This document shows positions 44,858-54,651 of a stretch of DNA of 64,000 bases, piece by piece. Made by a program: the position numbers and the translations under genes. Every line of letters starts with the position of its first letter. Position 1 is the first letter of the stretch. Origin of the DNA: JAEUKH01 sp964447205 (lineage in GTDB: Bacteria; Myxococcota_A; Polyangia; Polyangiales; Ga0077539); assembly GCA_964447205.1 (NCBI GenBank), contig CAYUSB010000026.1, positions 53,074 to 117,073 of the forward strand, read 5' to 3'. Under the pieces are notes generated by a model. That model was given only the letters and a program-made list of their open reading frames with translations. It ran no database searches and was not told where the DNA came from.

Positions 44858-44969
44858 GTCGTGTCTCCGTCTCGTCAAATGGGTGATGGGCTCTGACGGG
44901 CGCGGAGGGTAGTCGATCCGCCTCCGCGGCCCCACGGGAATCTACACGGCCCGGGGCCATCCCCCTCGC

Positions 44970-45554
44970 TCAGGGGGTCATCGCGTCGTCGCCAGCGTCG
45001 GCGCTCGTCGCGTCGGGATCCCCGGCGTCTTCGGGCCCGGTATCGGGAAGACCTACGTCGGGAAGACCTACGTCGGGAAGACCTACGTCGGGAAGACCTA
45101 CGTCGGGTGGGCCGGTGTCGGGAGGACCTACGTCGGGTGGGCCGGTGTCGGGGGGGCCCGTGTCGGGCAGGCCCGTGTCGGGGGGGCCGGTGTCGGGCAG
45201 GCCCGTGTCGGGGGGGCCGGTGTCGGGCAGGCCCGTGTCGGGAGGCCCTGTGTCGGGAGGCCCTGCGTCGGGAGGCCCTGCGTCGGGAGGCCCTGCGTCG
45301 GGCAGGCCGAGGTCGAGGACGGGAACGTCGGCAGCGTCGGCGGCGTTGGGGCCGGCGTCGCCGAGGTCGGGGGTGGGGCCGAGGTCGTTGGCGTCGCCCG
45401 CGTCGCTGACGTCGGGCAGGGCGATGTCGGGCAAGAACCCGACGTCGGGGCTGGCATCGAGCCGGCCTTCGTCGAAGGTGGCCACGAGCTGGCAACCCGA
45501 GGCGGCCACCAAGGCGGCCAGAACGATCAGTCTTCGGAGCGGTCGTCGGTCCAC
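44970..45554 (-). CDS. Lipoprotein with long Gly-Pro-Asp pentapeptide repeats
   Basis: 194 residues. N-terminal lipoprotein signal VLAALVAASGC, then LVATFDEGRLDA, a short region with DAGDAND-type acidic sequence, and from about residue 82 roughly 18 tandem copies of a five-residue unit G-[P/L]-P-D-[T/V/A]. The repeat is a stretched, acidic, proline-rich stalk, a common style of linker in myxobacterial surface lipoproteins. No globular domain is present, so it may be a spacer or calcium-interacting stalk. It lies 10 bp downstream of the PEGA-protein gene and upstream of eno. Confidence 0.7.
   Translation of the reverse strand: MDRRPLRRLIVLAALVAASGCQLVATFDEGRLDASPDVGFLPDIALPDVSDAGDANDLGPTPDLGDAGPNAADAADVPVLDLGLPDAGPPDAGPPDAGPPDTGPPDTGLPDTGPPDTGLPDTGPPDTGLPDTGPPDTGPPDVGPPDTGPPDVGLPDVGLPDVGLPDVGLPDTGPEDAGDPDATSADAGDDAMTP
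45039..45311 (-). repeat. 15-bp tandem repeat within the lipoprotein gene
   Basis: About 18 head-to-tail copies of a 15-bp unit of the type GGCCCGCCCGACACG with substitutions that switch Pro/Leu and Thr/Val/Ala. Sub-blocks are nearly identical (for example four copies at about 45050..45110), indicating recent expansion by slippage or unequal exchange. It is in frame and keeps the ORF open. Confidence 0.9.
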
Positions 45555-45564
45555 GCGGGCATCC

Positions 45565-46584
45565 TCAGAATCGCAAGGTAAGTCCCGAGGGGCTGAGGCT
45601 CATGCCCGTCGGGGAGGAGGGCCGAGCCTGCGGACCGACGGGGGGCCGGGCCTCGGTGCGGTCGCGGGTCGAGAAGTACACCACCACGGCCACGGCCGAA
45701 GCCGCCACGGCGGTGAGGAAGCCCACGTCGGCGAGCATGGCATTGCGCTCGCCGCGATCGAGGGTCTCGCGGGTGGGGGTCTGGCTGTACTCGTTGGCGT
45801 CGGACAGGGCCATCACCCCCAGGATCGTGCCCGCCACGAGCCCGAACCCCGCGAGCCCTGCGGCCACATACACCACGGGGCTCGTGCGGCGGGAGGTGGT
45901 GAGGGGAGGCGCTTCGGTGGGGTCGGGCACGAGGGGCCCCGTTGGGGGCGCCGCCGGGGGGGCCACCGGGGTGAGGTCGACCGCCACGGTCTGCTGCGTG
46001 CCCGGGGCGAGGTCGAGGCTGCGGGTCTCGGGGGTGTGCCCGTCGAGGGTGAGGCGGAGCTGGTGAGACCCTGCGGGGAGCTCGACCGTGGTGGGCGTAC
46101 GGCCCGCGCGGGGGGTGTCGTCGACGACCAGGCTGGCCCCGGGGGGCGTCGAGCGCACCTCGACCCGGGCGGGCCGGGCCTGCAGGGCGGCCCGTCGCGC
46201 CTCGAGGGCCGCGCGGTTGGGGGCCTCGGGCGCCTCGCGGAGGTACCGGTCGAGCACCGCGATGGCCTCGGGGACCTGCTGGAGCCGCTCGTGGCACTCC
46301 AGGATGGGGATGAGCACCACGGGGTTGGGGCGCAGGGTGTGGGCCCGCTGAAAGGCCGTGAGGGCCTCGGCGAAGCGGCCGGCGTTGAAGTGGGCCGTGC
46401 CCTCGTCGTAGGCCCGGCGGGCCTCCACGACCTGGGGGTCGTCGGCGGCGGGTTGGGCCGCGGTCGTGGCGGGTGTGGTCGGGGCGGGTTGGGCCGCGGC
46501 TGCACCGCTCAGGGCCATACACGCCGCGGCGAGCCCCAGGGGCCCGGAGCGAGGACGAGGGCGTCGGTGTGGGGCTGCACGCAT
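45565..46584 (-). CDS. TPR and PEGA domain protein with signal peptide and C-terminal membrane helices
   Basis: 339 residues from ATG 46584 (MRAAPHRRPRPRSGPLGLAA). A signal peptide ends at AAAAQ, followed by a TPR pair (EARRAYDEGTAHFNAGRFAE, AFQRAHTLRPNP, AIAVLDRYLREAP), and a PEGA domain (VEVRSTPPGASLVVDD, LPAGSHQLRLTLDGHTPE). Two hydrophobic segments (VVYVAAGLAGFGLVAGTILG, TAVAASAVAVVVYF) near 238-303 flank a short loop. This architecture is frequent in myxobacteria, with proposed roles in protein-protein contact at the envelope. It follows the kinase gene by 65 bp on the same strand. Confidence 0.85.
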   Translation of the reverse strand: MRAAPHRRPRPRSGPLGLAAACMALSGAAAAQPAPTTPATTAAQPAADDPQVVEARRAYDEGTAHFNAGRFAEALTAFQRAHTLRPNPVVLIPILECHERLQQVPEAIAVLDRYLREAPEAPNRAALEARRAALQARPARVEVRSTPPGASLVVDDTPRAGRTPTTVELPAGSHQLRLTLDGHTPETRSLDLAPGTQQTVAVDLTPVAPPAAPPTGPLVPDPTEAPPLTTSRRTSPVVYVAAGLAGFGLVAGTILGVMALSDANEYSQTPTRETLDRGERNAMLADVGFLTAVAASAVAVVVYFSTRDRTEARPPVGPQARPSSPTGMSLSPSGLTLRF

Positions 46585-46649
46585 CAACGGGTCTCCAAGG
46601 CCGCAGGGTATCCCATGCTGGACCCTGGCTTCAACTGCGTTTCCCGCTT

Positions 46650-48509
<1,860 letters not shown>

Positions 48510-48541
48510 GGCCTGGGGCGCTCCCCACCGCAACGGGGCGA

Positions 48542-49426
48542 TCAGCGGGTGACGGGCAGGCTCGGGTCGGCCGCCCATTCGGCCAGGGAGCCGTCGTAGT
48601 TACGCACGTGGCGGACCCCCCGGGCGGACAGGGCCACCGCGGCCATGGCGCTCCGCACCCCGCAGGTGCAGTACACCACCACCTCGGCGTCGGGGTCGAT
48701 CCCAGCGTCGGCCAGGGCCCGCAACAGTCGTGCGCTGGAGACCACCCGTCCCCGCTCGTCGAGGAGGGCCCGCCAGTCGAGGTGACGGGCCCCGGCGATG
48801 TGGCCTCCGCGGGCTTCTCCGTGGGGCGTGGCCCCGTTGTATTCCGTGGCCGAGCGTACGTCGATCACCTGACGGGCCCTGCGGACAATGTCGTGTACGG
48901 CGCGAAACTCCTCCCGAGGTCGCGCGTGAAAGTCGCCCGGCCTGGCCCGGGCGAAGGACGTGACCACGGGCCTGCCTGCGGCCCTCCACGCGGCAAACCC
49001 CCCGTCGAGGAGGGCCACGTCGGGGTGTCCGAGGAGGGCCAGGAGCCATGCGGCGTGACCCTCTTCGCCCCACCCGGCTCCCGCCGAGCCGTACACCAGG
49101 GCCGGTCGCCCCGCGTCGACCCCGAGCCCCGCCAGGGCCTGGGCGATGGCCTCCAGGTCGGGCCGAACCCTGCCCCGGGCTGCTCCCTCCCCCGTAAATG
49201 CCTGCCACGCATAGGGCTGGGCCCCGGGCATGTGCCCCTGGGCGTAGGCCGCGGCGTCGCGGGCGTCGAGCACGGCGGCCCCGCGGGCGAGGAGCGAGGT
49301 GGCCCCCCGCACATCGACCACCCGCACGGGCATCTGAAATGTAGGCGGGTCAGAAGCGCCCCCTGCCGAAGCAGAGAACAGCGTCAACGCCGCCAGCGTG
49401 AGTGGCGCGAGCAACCGCAGCAGCAT
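48542..49426 (-). CDS. Tandem-rhodanese exported sulfurtransferase
   Basis: 294 residues with a signal peptide (LLAPLTLAALTLFSASAGGA). Two rhodanese domains: the first starts VVDVRGATSLLARG, contains GAAVLDARDAAAYAQGHMPG and lacks the catalytic Cys; the second (VIDVRSATEYNG) ends in the active-site loop CTCGVRSA with the catalytic cysteine in the expected loop. This matches thiosulfate/3-mercaptopyruvate sulfurtransferases, here targeted to the periplasm. It lies 100 bp downstream of engB on the same strand. Confidence 0.9.
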   Translation of the reverse strand: MLLRLLAPLTLAALTLFSASAGGASDPPTFQMPVRVVDVRGATSLLARGAAVLDARDAAAYAQGHMPGAQPYAWQAFTGEGAARGRVRPDLEAIAQALAGLGVDAGRPALVYGSAGAGWGEEGHAAWLLALLGHPDVALLDGGFAAWRAAGRPVVTSFARARPGDFHARPREEFRAVHDIVRRARQVIDVRSATEYNGATPHGEARGGHIAGARHLDWRALLDERGRVVSSARLLRALADAGIDPDAEVVVYCTCGVRSAMAAVALSARGVRHVRNYDGSLAEWAADPSLPVTR

Positions 49427-49526
49427 GGGTCAAGTGTGTGCCCCTCCCTGCGGCCCCCGTCAACGATGCGGCGACGGACTGCGCCGAATGCGGGCCGCGG
49501 CCCGAGGGGGCTGTGCCAAGGCTGAG

Positions 49527-50258
49527 TCAGGTCGTGGGGGAGCCCACGCGGGGCTTCTCCTCTCCGGGGTCGGGGTCTGTGCCAGGCTGTGCCTCTTCGG
49601 GCGGGCGTACGGCAGCTCGCAGGAGGCGCAGGAGGTCTTCGCGTCCGTCGCCGGTGAGTCCCGAGATGCCCACCACGGGGCTGCGGGTCACGTCGCGGAT
49701 TGCGCGGAGCACTTTTCCGCGGTCGGGTTTGGCGAGCTTGTCGACCTTGGTGACGGCCACCACGAAGTCGCGGTGGATGTGATGGAGCCACTCCATGAGC
49801 TGCAGCTCGTCGTCGCCGAGGCCCCGTCGGCCGTCGACGAGGACCACCACGAGGCGCAGGGCCGCCCGGCGTTGGATGTACTCCTCGATGAGGCCTCCCC
49901 AGGCCACCCGCTCATTCTTGGAGCGCTCGGCGAAGCCGTACCCGGGCAGGTCGGCGATGATGAACTCCGTGGCGTCGCGGAGCCGGGCCCGGAAGAGGAC
50001 GACCCCGCGGGTGCAGCCGGGGGTCTTCGAGGTGCGGGCCAGGGATTTGCGTTGGGTGAGGCGGTTGAGGAGGGTGGACTTGCCGACGTTGGACCGGCCC
50101 GCGAAGGCCACCTCGGGCAGGAGGGTGGGCGGGGGGAGCCGCGATCCGGGGCGGGCCTCGGCCTCGTACTCGGCGCTCAGGCAGTCGAAGGGCGACGGGC
50201 CCGGGGGCGACGGATGCGGTCGACCAGGAGTCGAACCTCGGGGATGCGCAGGAGCCAT
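49527..50258 (-). CDS. engB: EngB/YsxC ribosome-biogenesis GTPase
   Basis: About 243 residues from ATG 50258, overlapping the murJ end by 82 bp; a CTG at 50180 would give 217 residues, nearer the family length, so the start is uncertain. Motifs in order: PEVAFAGRSNVGKSTLLNRL (G1), TSKTPGCTRGV (G2), IADLPGYGFAE (G3) and VAVTKVDKL (G4). EngB is a GTPase needed for 50S ribosome assembly. The C-terminal tail is Pro/acidic and 20 residues longer than average. It is in the same-strand run with murJ upstream and the rhodanese gene downstream. Confidence 0.88.
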   Translation of the reverse strand: MAPAHPRGSTPGRPHPSPPGPSPFDCLSAEYEAEARPGSRLPPPTLLPEVAFAGRSNVGKSTLLNRLTQRKSLARTSKTPGCTRGVVLFRARLRDATEFIIADLPGYGFAERSKNERVAWGGLIEEYIQRRAALRLVVVLVDGRRGLGDDELQLMEWLHHIHRDFVVAVTKVDKLAKPDRGKVLRAIRDVTRSPVVGISGLTGDGREDLLRLLRAAVRPPEEAQPGTDPDPGEEKPRVGSPTT

Positions 50259-51892
50259 GCGAGGAGGACATACACGGTAATCAGCCCGGCGCCACCCGCC
50301 ACGCACTGGGCCCGGGCCGCGAGGGTGGGGGTCGACCAGGGCAGGACCGACACCAGGAGCCGCCCGCAGACCCCGGTGAGGCCGGCCGCGAGGGCCACCC
50401 GTCCGAGGAGAGGGAGCACCTCGGCCCAGGGCAGGGGCAGGTGCCGGGGGGCCCGGGACACCAGGAGGGCGAGCTGGACCGCGGTCGATCCCACCAGGGC
50501 CGCGGCCACCCCGGCGTGACCCATGGGGCCTCGCAGGAGGAGGGCCAGGGCCACGAAGACCGTGAGGTCGACGGCGGAGACCAGGACGGGGGTCCTGGGG
50601 TCCTGGGCGGCGGCGTAGACGGCGGTGAGCTGGCGCACGAGGGCCAGGAGGGCCACGTTGGCGGCCTGCCAGCGGAGCGACCGGGCCACCTCCTCGACCG
50701 CGATGGGTCCGAGGGCCTGAAACCGGCCGTAGCCGTAGATGAGGGGCACGATGGCCTCGGCGTACGCGCCCAGGATGACGGACACGGGGACGGCCACGAA
50801 GACGGCGAGGCGCACCATCCGGGAGAGCATGGCGGAGGCGGCGTCGCGGTCGTGGGAGGCCAGGGCCCGGGAGAGTTCGGGCAGGTAGCTGTTGGCGATG
50901 GCGAGGATGAAGAGCCCCTGGGGGATGTCGGCCAGGCGTTGGGCGTACGAGAACCAGCTCGTCGAGCCGGCCGGGAGCGAGGCCAGGAAGCGGTTGGAGA
51001 GCACCACGTCGATCTGGTAGATCGCGAGGCCGAGGATCTGCGGGGCCAGGAGGGTTCCGATGCGGCGGATGGCGGGGTGGCCGAAGTCGAGGACGGGCCG
51101 GGGGAGCATCCCGAGGCGACGGAGGGAGGGGACCAGGGCCAGGAGCTGCAGGGCCCCGCCGAGGAGGGCCCCCCAGGCGAGGCCGTCGACCGCAGGGAGG
51201 CCCCACCGCAGGCACAGGGGGACAAACACAAACGGGGCCAGGAGGAAGGCCACGTTGAGGAGGGCCGGGGCGAAGGCCAGGGCGGTGTAGCGCCCGAGGG
51301 ATTGAAGGACCCCGACCCCGACGGCGGCCGATCCCATGAAGAAGATGTACGGAAAGAGCTGGCGCAGGAGGTGAGCGGACAGCTCAAAGCGTACCGTGTC
51401 GCCGCCGAAGTCACCGGCCAGGACGGACAGGGCCGGGCGGGCGAAGATCACCCCGAGGACGCTCAACGGAACGAGGACGGCCAGGCTGGCGGCCCGGACC
51501 CGGGCCACGACCTCCCGGAGGGCCTCGTGGTGGGTCTCGGCGAGGGCGTCGCGGGCCTCGGGGGACAGGGCTCGGGCCTCGCGAACGGCCGAGGGGTCGA
51601 GGGTTCCGGTGAAGGCCTCGCGCCCGTGTACGAGGGTGGCCGAGAAGACCGGGACGAAGGCCGACGACAGGGCCCCCTCGGCGAGCAGGGCCCGCAGGGC
51701 ATTGGGGATCCGCCACGCGATGAAGAAGGCGTCGGTCTCGACGACCGTGAAGGTGGCGGCGATGAGGGTCTCGCGGGCCATCCCGAGGGCCCGGGACAGG
51801 AGGGTCCCGGCGCTGAGGAGGGCCATCCGGGAGGCCACGGCCCGCGTGCCCGGACCAGCAGGGTTCGGGGGGGAGGGGCCCTCGGTGCTCAT
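50177..51892 (-). CDS. murJ: Lipid II flippase MurJ
   Basis: 571 residues from ATG 51892 (MSTEGPSPPNPAGPGTRAVA); the open frame continues far upstream into the divergent gene. After a disordered start the MurJ (MVN) pattern appears: LLSRALGMARETLIAATF, TDAFFIAWRIPNALRALLAEGALSSAFVPVF, and about 14 hydrophobic segments with IYQIDVVLSNRFLASL and the helix-7 region of the family. The protein flips lipid II across the inner membrane for peptidoglycan synthesis. Its 3' end overlaps engB. It diverges from the TPR-GTPase gene with 81 bp in between. Confidence 0.93.
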   Translation of the reverse strand: MSTEGPSPPNPAGPGTRAVASRMALLSAGTLLSRALGMARETLIAATFTVVETDAFFIAWRIPNALRALLAEGALSSAFVPVFSATLVHGREAFTGTLDPSAVREARALSPEARDALAETHHEALREVVARVRAASLAVLVPLSVLGVIFARPALSVLAGDFGGDTVRFELSAHLLRQLFPYIFFMGSAAVGVGVLQSLGRYTALAFAPALLNVAFLLAPFVFVPLCLRWGLPAVDGLAWGALLGGALQLLALVPSLRRLGMLPRPVLDFGHPAIRRIGTLLAPQILGLAIYQIDVVLSNRFLASLPAGSTSWFSYAQRLADIPQGLFILAIANSYLPELSRALASHDRDAASAMLSRMVRLAVFVAVPVSVILGAYAEAIVPLIYGYGRFQALGPIAVEEVARSLRWQAANVALLALVRQLTAVYAAAQDPRTPVLVSAVDLTVFVALALLLRGPMGHAGVAAALVGSTAVQLALLVSRAPRHLPLPWAEVLPLLGRVALAAGLTGVCGRLLVSVLPWSTPTLAARAQCVAGGAGLITVYVLLAWLLRIPEVRLLVDRIRRPRARRPSTA

Positions 51893-51973
51893 CCCAGGGG
51901 CGACTAACACTGGCGTCCCCCGGGCGGCAACTCCGCGGCGAGGTCCCCCTATGGTACCCTCCCGCCCGCTTCG

Positions 51974-54583
51974 ATGAACCTCCTCGACCAGTTTGAGCGC
52001 CTCCTCGACCGGGTCATTCCGCCCCCCGAGGAGACCGTGGTGGCGGTCCAGCGGGGAGAGGCCCTGGCCCGGGCGGGCGACTTCGACGGGGCCCTGCGCG
52101 TCGCCGAGGCCGCCCAGCAGATCGCCCCGGGGTATCTCCGGGCCCTGACGCTCCGGGTCGAGGCCCTCGATGCCCTCGGGCGCCCGTACGACGCCCTCGG
52201 GGTGCTCGACCAGGCCCAGACCGTGCGGCCCCTTCCGCCCATCCTCCTGGCCCGGAGCGTGACCCTGGCCGCCCGCCTCGGCGACGGCCGACGGGCCCTC
52301 GACCTCGCGGCCCTCCTCCGAACCCGAGCCCCCCGAGGCCCCAACCCCGCCCTCGGGGCCGCCCTCGCCGAAGCCGCCCGGGCCCTCGTATCCCGGGGAG
52401 ACCCGGCCTCGGGCCTGCGCCTCGCCCGGGCCGCCACCAGCGTCCACCCCGAGCGGGCCGACGCCTGGCTCCTCCTCGGGCAGGACGCTGTGATCCGCGG
52501 AGACATCGCCCGGGCCCGGGCCGCGTTTGACCGGGCCCTGGCCCACCTCGACCTCGCCGACGGCCCCTCCAACCGGGCCCTGGGCGAGCTGGCGGCCTCC
52601 CTGGGCGACCGGGCCTGGGCCGAGAGGGCCCTGCGGAGGGCCTGGATCCTCGGCGACGACGGGGCCCTCCTGCGCCTGGTCGACCTCCTGGCCGAAGGGA
52701 CCGACCCCGAGGGGCTCGAGCGGGTCCTGGCCGATGCCGGCGGAGCCTTCGCCCGCGTGGCCCGGGCCGTCACCGGCCTCCTCCAGGACAACCCCGAACC
52801 CGCCCTGGGCCTCGACGGCGAGGAGATCCCCGACAGCCTCTGGAGCTGGGCCCTGGGGGTGGCCATCGCCCGGTCGCTCCCGGTGGCCGCAGGGTGGTGC
52901 GACCGATGCCCCGCCCGGCCCGGGGCGGCGGCCGTGCGGGCCCTGCGCGACGCCGGGGAGGCCCTCGCCCGGGGGGAGCCCGCGGCGGCCCTGGAAGGCC
53001 TGTCCCTGGCCCTCGACGACCCGCGTACGGCCCCGGGGGCCCGGGGGCTGCGTCGGGCGGCCTACGGGGCCGCGTGGGGCGGGCGCCTGGGGGTGGCCCT
53101 CGAAGACCTGGCGGCCCTGGTGGCCCCCCACCCGGGCGGAGAGGCCGCGGGGCGGGAGCTTCTGGCCCTGCGGCGCGAGCTCGACGGGCCCCTGCGGGTG
53201 GCCCTCCTCGGGGAGTTCTCGGCGGGCAAGAGCACGTTTCTCAATGCGTGGGTGGGGGCCGAGGTGTCACCCATGGGGGTCCTGCCGACCACGGTCCTGG
53301 TGCACTGGTTGCGCCACGGGCCCGCGGCGGCCCGGGTGGTCGAGGCGGGCGGGTTTGTCACCGAGGTGGCCATCGCCGAGGCCCCGGCCGTGGTGGCCCG
53401 GCGCCGGGCCGCGGGGGTTCGGGTCGAGCGGGTGGAGGTGATGGTCCCGCAGCCCTCCCTCGCCCAGGTCGAGCTCCTCGACACCCCGGGCTTCAACGCC
53501 GGAGACCCCCAACACGAGGCCGCCGTCCGCGGGGCCTTCGACCTCGCCGACGTGGCCCTGTGGCTCTTCGACGCCCGACAGGCCGGCCGCCAGAGCGAGG
53601 TCGGACCCCTCGAAGAGGCCCGGGCCCAGGGGCTCCCCGTGGTCGGGGTCCTCAACAAGATCGACCAGTGCCCCCCCGCCGAGCGGGCCGCCCTTGCAGC
53701 CCACGTCCGCGAGGTCACCGCCGCCCTGGCCCCGTGCGTGGCCGCCGTGAGCGCCCGCCAGGCCCTCGCCGCCATGACAAACCCCCATCCGAAAGACCCC
53801 GAAGGGCAACAAGCCCTCGCCGCCAGCGGATGGCCGGGCCTACAATCCTGGATTGACCGCTGCCTCCTCGGCCAGCGCGAACGTTGGAAGCACGCCCGGG
53901 TGGCCCGCCGGGCCGAGCGGGTGATCCTGGGGTTTCGTGCGGGCCTCGGCGCCCGGGCCCACGAGGCAAGCGCCCGTCGGGCGGCCCTGTCGGCCCTCTC
54001 CGAGCCCCTCACGGCCCTGCGGGAGGCCCTCCCCGAGGTGGAGGCCGCGGCCCGACGGGCGGTCGACCAGGGCCTCCGTGAGCAGCTCGTGGCCCTCGGG
54101 GGCCGCGACAGCCAGGCCCTCCTCGACGACGCCCTGGCCGAAGCCGGGTGGCGGGCCCGGGCCCAGGGCCTCGCCGCGCTGGAAGGCCCCCTCCAGGCCC
54201 TGGAAGCGGGCGCCGTGGCCGCCGGGATCGTACGCCCCGAGGCCGCAGGGGTCATCACGGCCCCTGCGGTTTTGCGGGTCGAGGCCGCCATCGCCGAGGG
54301 GGTCCGCGACGCCGCCGCCGCCGTCGAGGCCTCGGCCCTGGGACGCGGGCTGCGCCGGGTGGGCCCCGCCCCCCGCCCCGTGGCGGCCTTCCTCCCGGGA
54401 AACCCCTTCGCGGCCCTGGAGTCGGCCCTCGACGAGGCCCTGGCCGCCGACCTGCCCCCCGAAGGCCCCACCGACGCCCTGGAGGCCGCCCTGGCCGTAG
54501 CCGCCGGGTACCTCCCCCCCGACCCCGAGGCCGATGAGGCCGGGATGCAGGTTTCAGATGCAAAGCTGACGCCGAGTGTTTAG
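51974..54583 (+). CDS. TPR plus dynamin-like GTPase
   Basis: 869 residues from ATG 51974. Residues 1-400 are an Ala/Leu-rich alpha-solenoid with TPR-like units (ARAGDFDGALRVAEAAQQIA, RALTLRVEALDALGRPYDAL, AWLLLGQDAVIRGDIARARA). From about 412 begins a dynamin-superfamily G domain: LLGEFSAGKSTFLNA (G1), LPTTVLVH (G2), ELLDTPGFNAG (G3), VGVLNKIDQ (G4). The C-terminal 250 residues are helical as in bacterial dynamin-like proteins. These remodel membranes or sense envelope stress; the TPR fusion suggests a partner-binding front end. No membrane helix is seen. It precedes rpoN by 68 bp. Confidence 0.85.
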   Translation: MNLLDQFERLLDRVIPPPEETVVAVQRGEALARAGDFDGALRVAEAAQQIAPGYLRALTLRVEALDALGRPYDALGVLDQAQTVRPLPPILLARSVTLAARLGDGRRALDLAALLRTRAPRGPNPALGAALAEAARALVSRGDPASGLRLARAATSVHPERADAWLLLGQDAVIRGDIARARAAFDRALAHLDLADGPSNRALGELAASLGDRAWAERALRRAWILGDDGALLRLVDLLAEGTDPEGLERVLADAGGAFARVARAVTGLLQDNPEPALGLDGEEIPDSLWSWALGVAIARSLPVAAGWCDRCPARPGAAAVRALRDAGEALARGEPAAALEGLSLALDDPRTAPGARGLRRAAYGAAWGGRLGVALEDLAALVAPHPGGEAAGRELLALRRELDGPLRVALLGEFSAGKSTFLNAWVGAEVSPMGVLPTTVLVHWLRHGPAAARVVEAGGFVTEVAIAEAPAVVARRRAAGVRVERVEVMVPQPSLAQVELLDTPGFNAGDPQHEAAVRGAFDLADVALWLFDARQAGRQSEVGPLEEARAQGLPVVGVLNKIDQCPPAERAALAAHVREVTAALAPCVAAVSARQALAAMTNPHPKDPEGQQALAASGWPGLQSWIDRCLLGQRERWKHARVARRAERVILGFRAGLGARAHEASARRAALSALSEPLTALREALPEVEAAARRAVDQGLREQLVALGGRDSQALLDDALAEAGWRARAQGLAALEGPLQALEAGAVAAGIVRPEAAGVITAPAVLRVEAAIAEGVRDAAAAVEASALGRGLRRVGPAPRPVAAFLPGNPFAALESALDEALAADLPPEGPTDALEAALAVAAGYLPPDPEADEAGMQVSDAKLTPSV

Positions 54584-54651
54584 AGTGCGGTCGGCCTCAT
54601 GCGCGTCTGCAGGGGGCGCGTCGGTTCCCTCGGTTTTGAGGCGTGTGTGAT

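Noticed and set aside
45039..45311. Possible CRISPR array
   Set aside because: The units are 15 bp, contiguous, in frame and without spacers; it is a coding tandem repeat.
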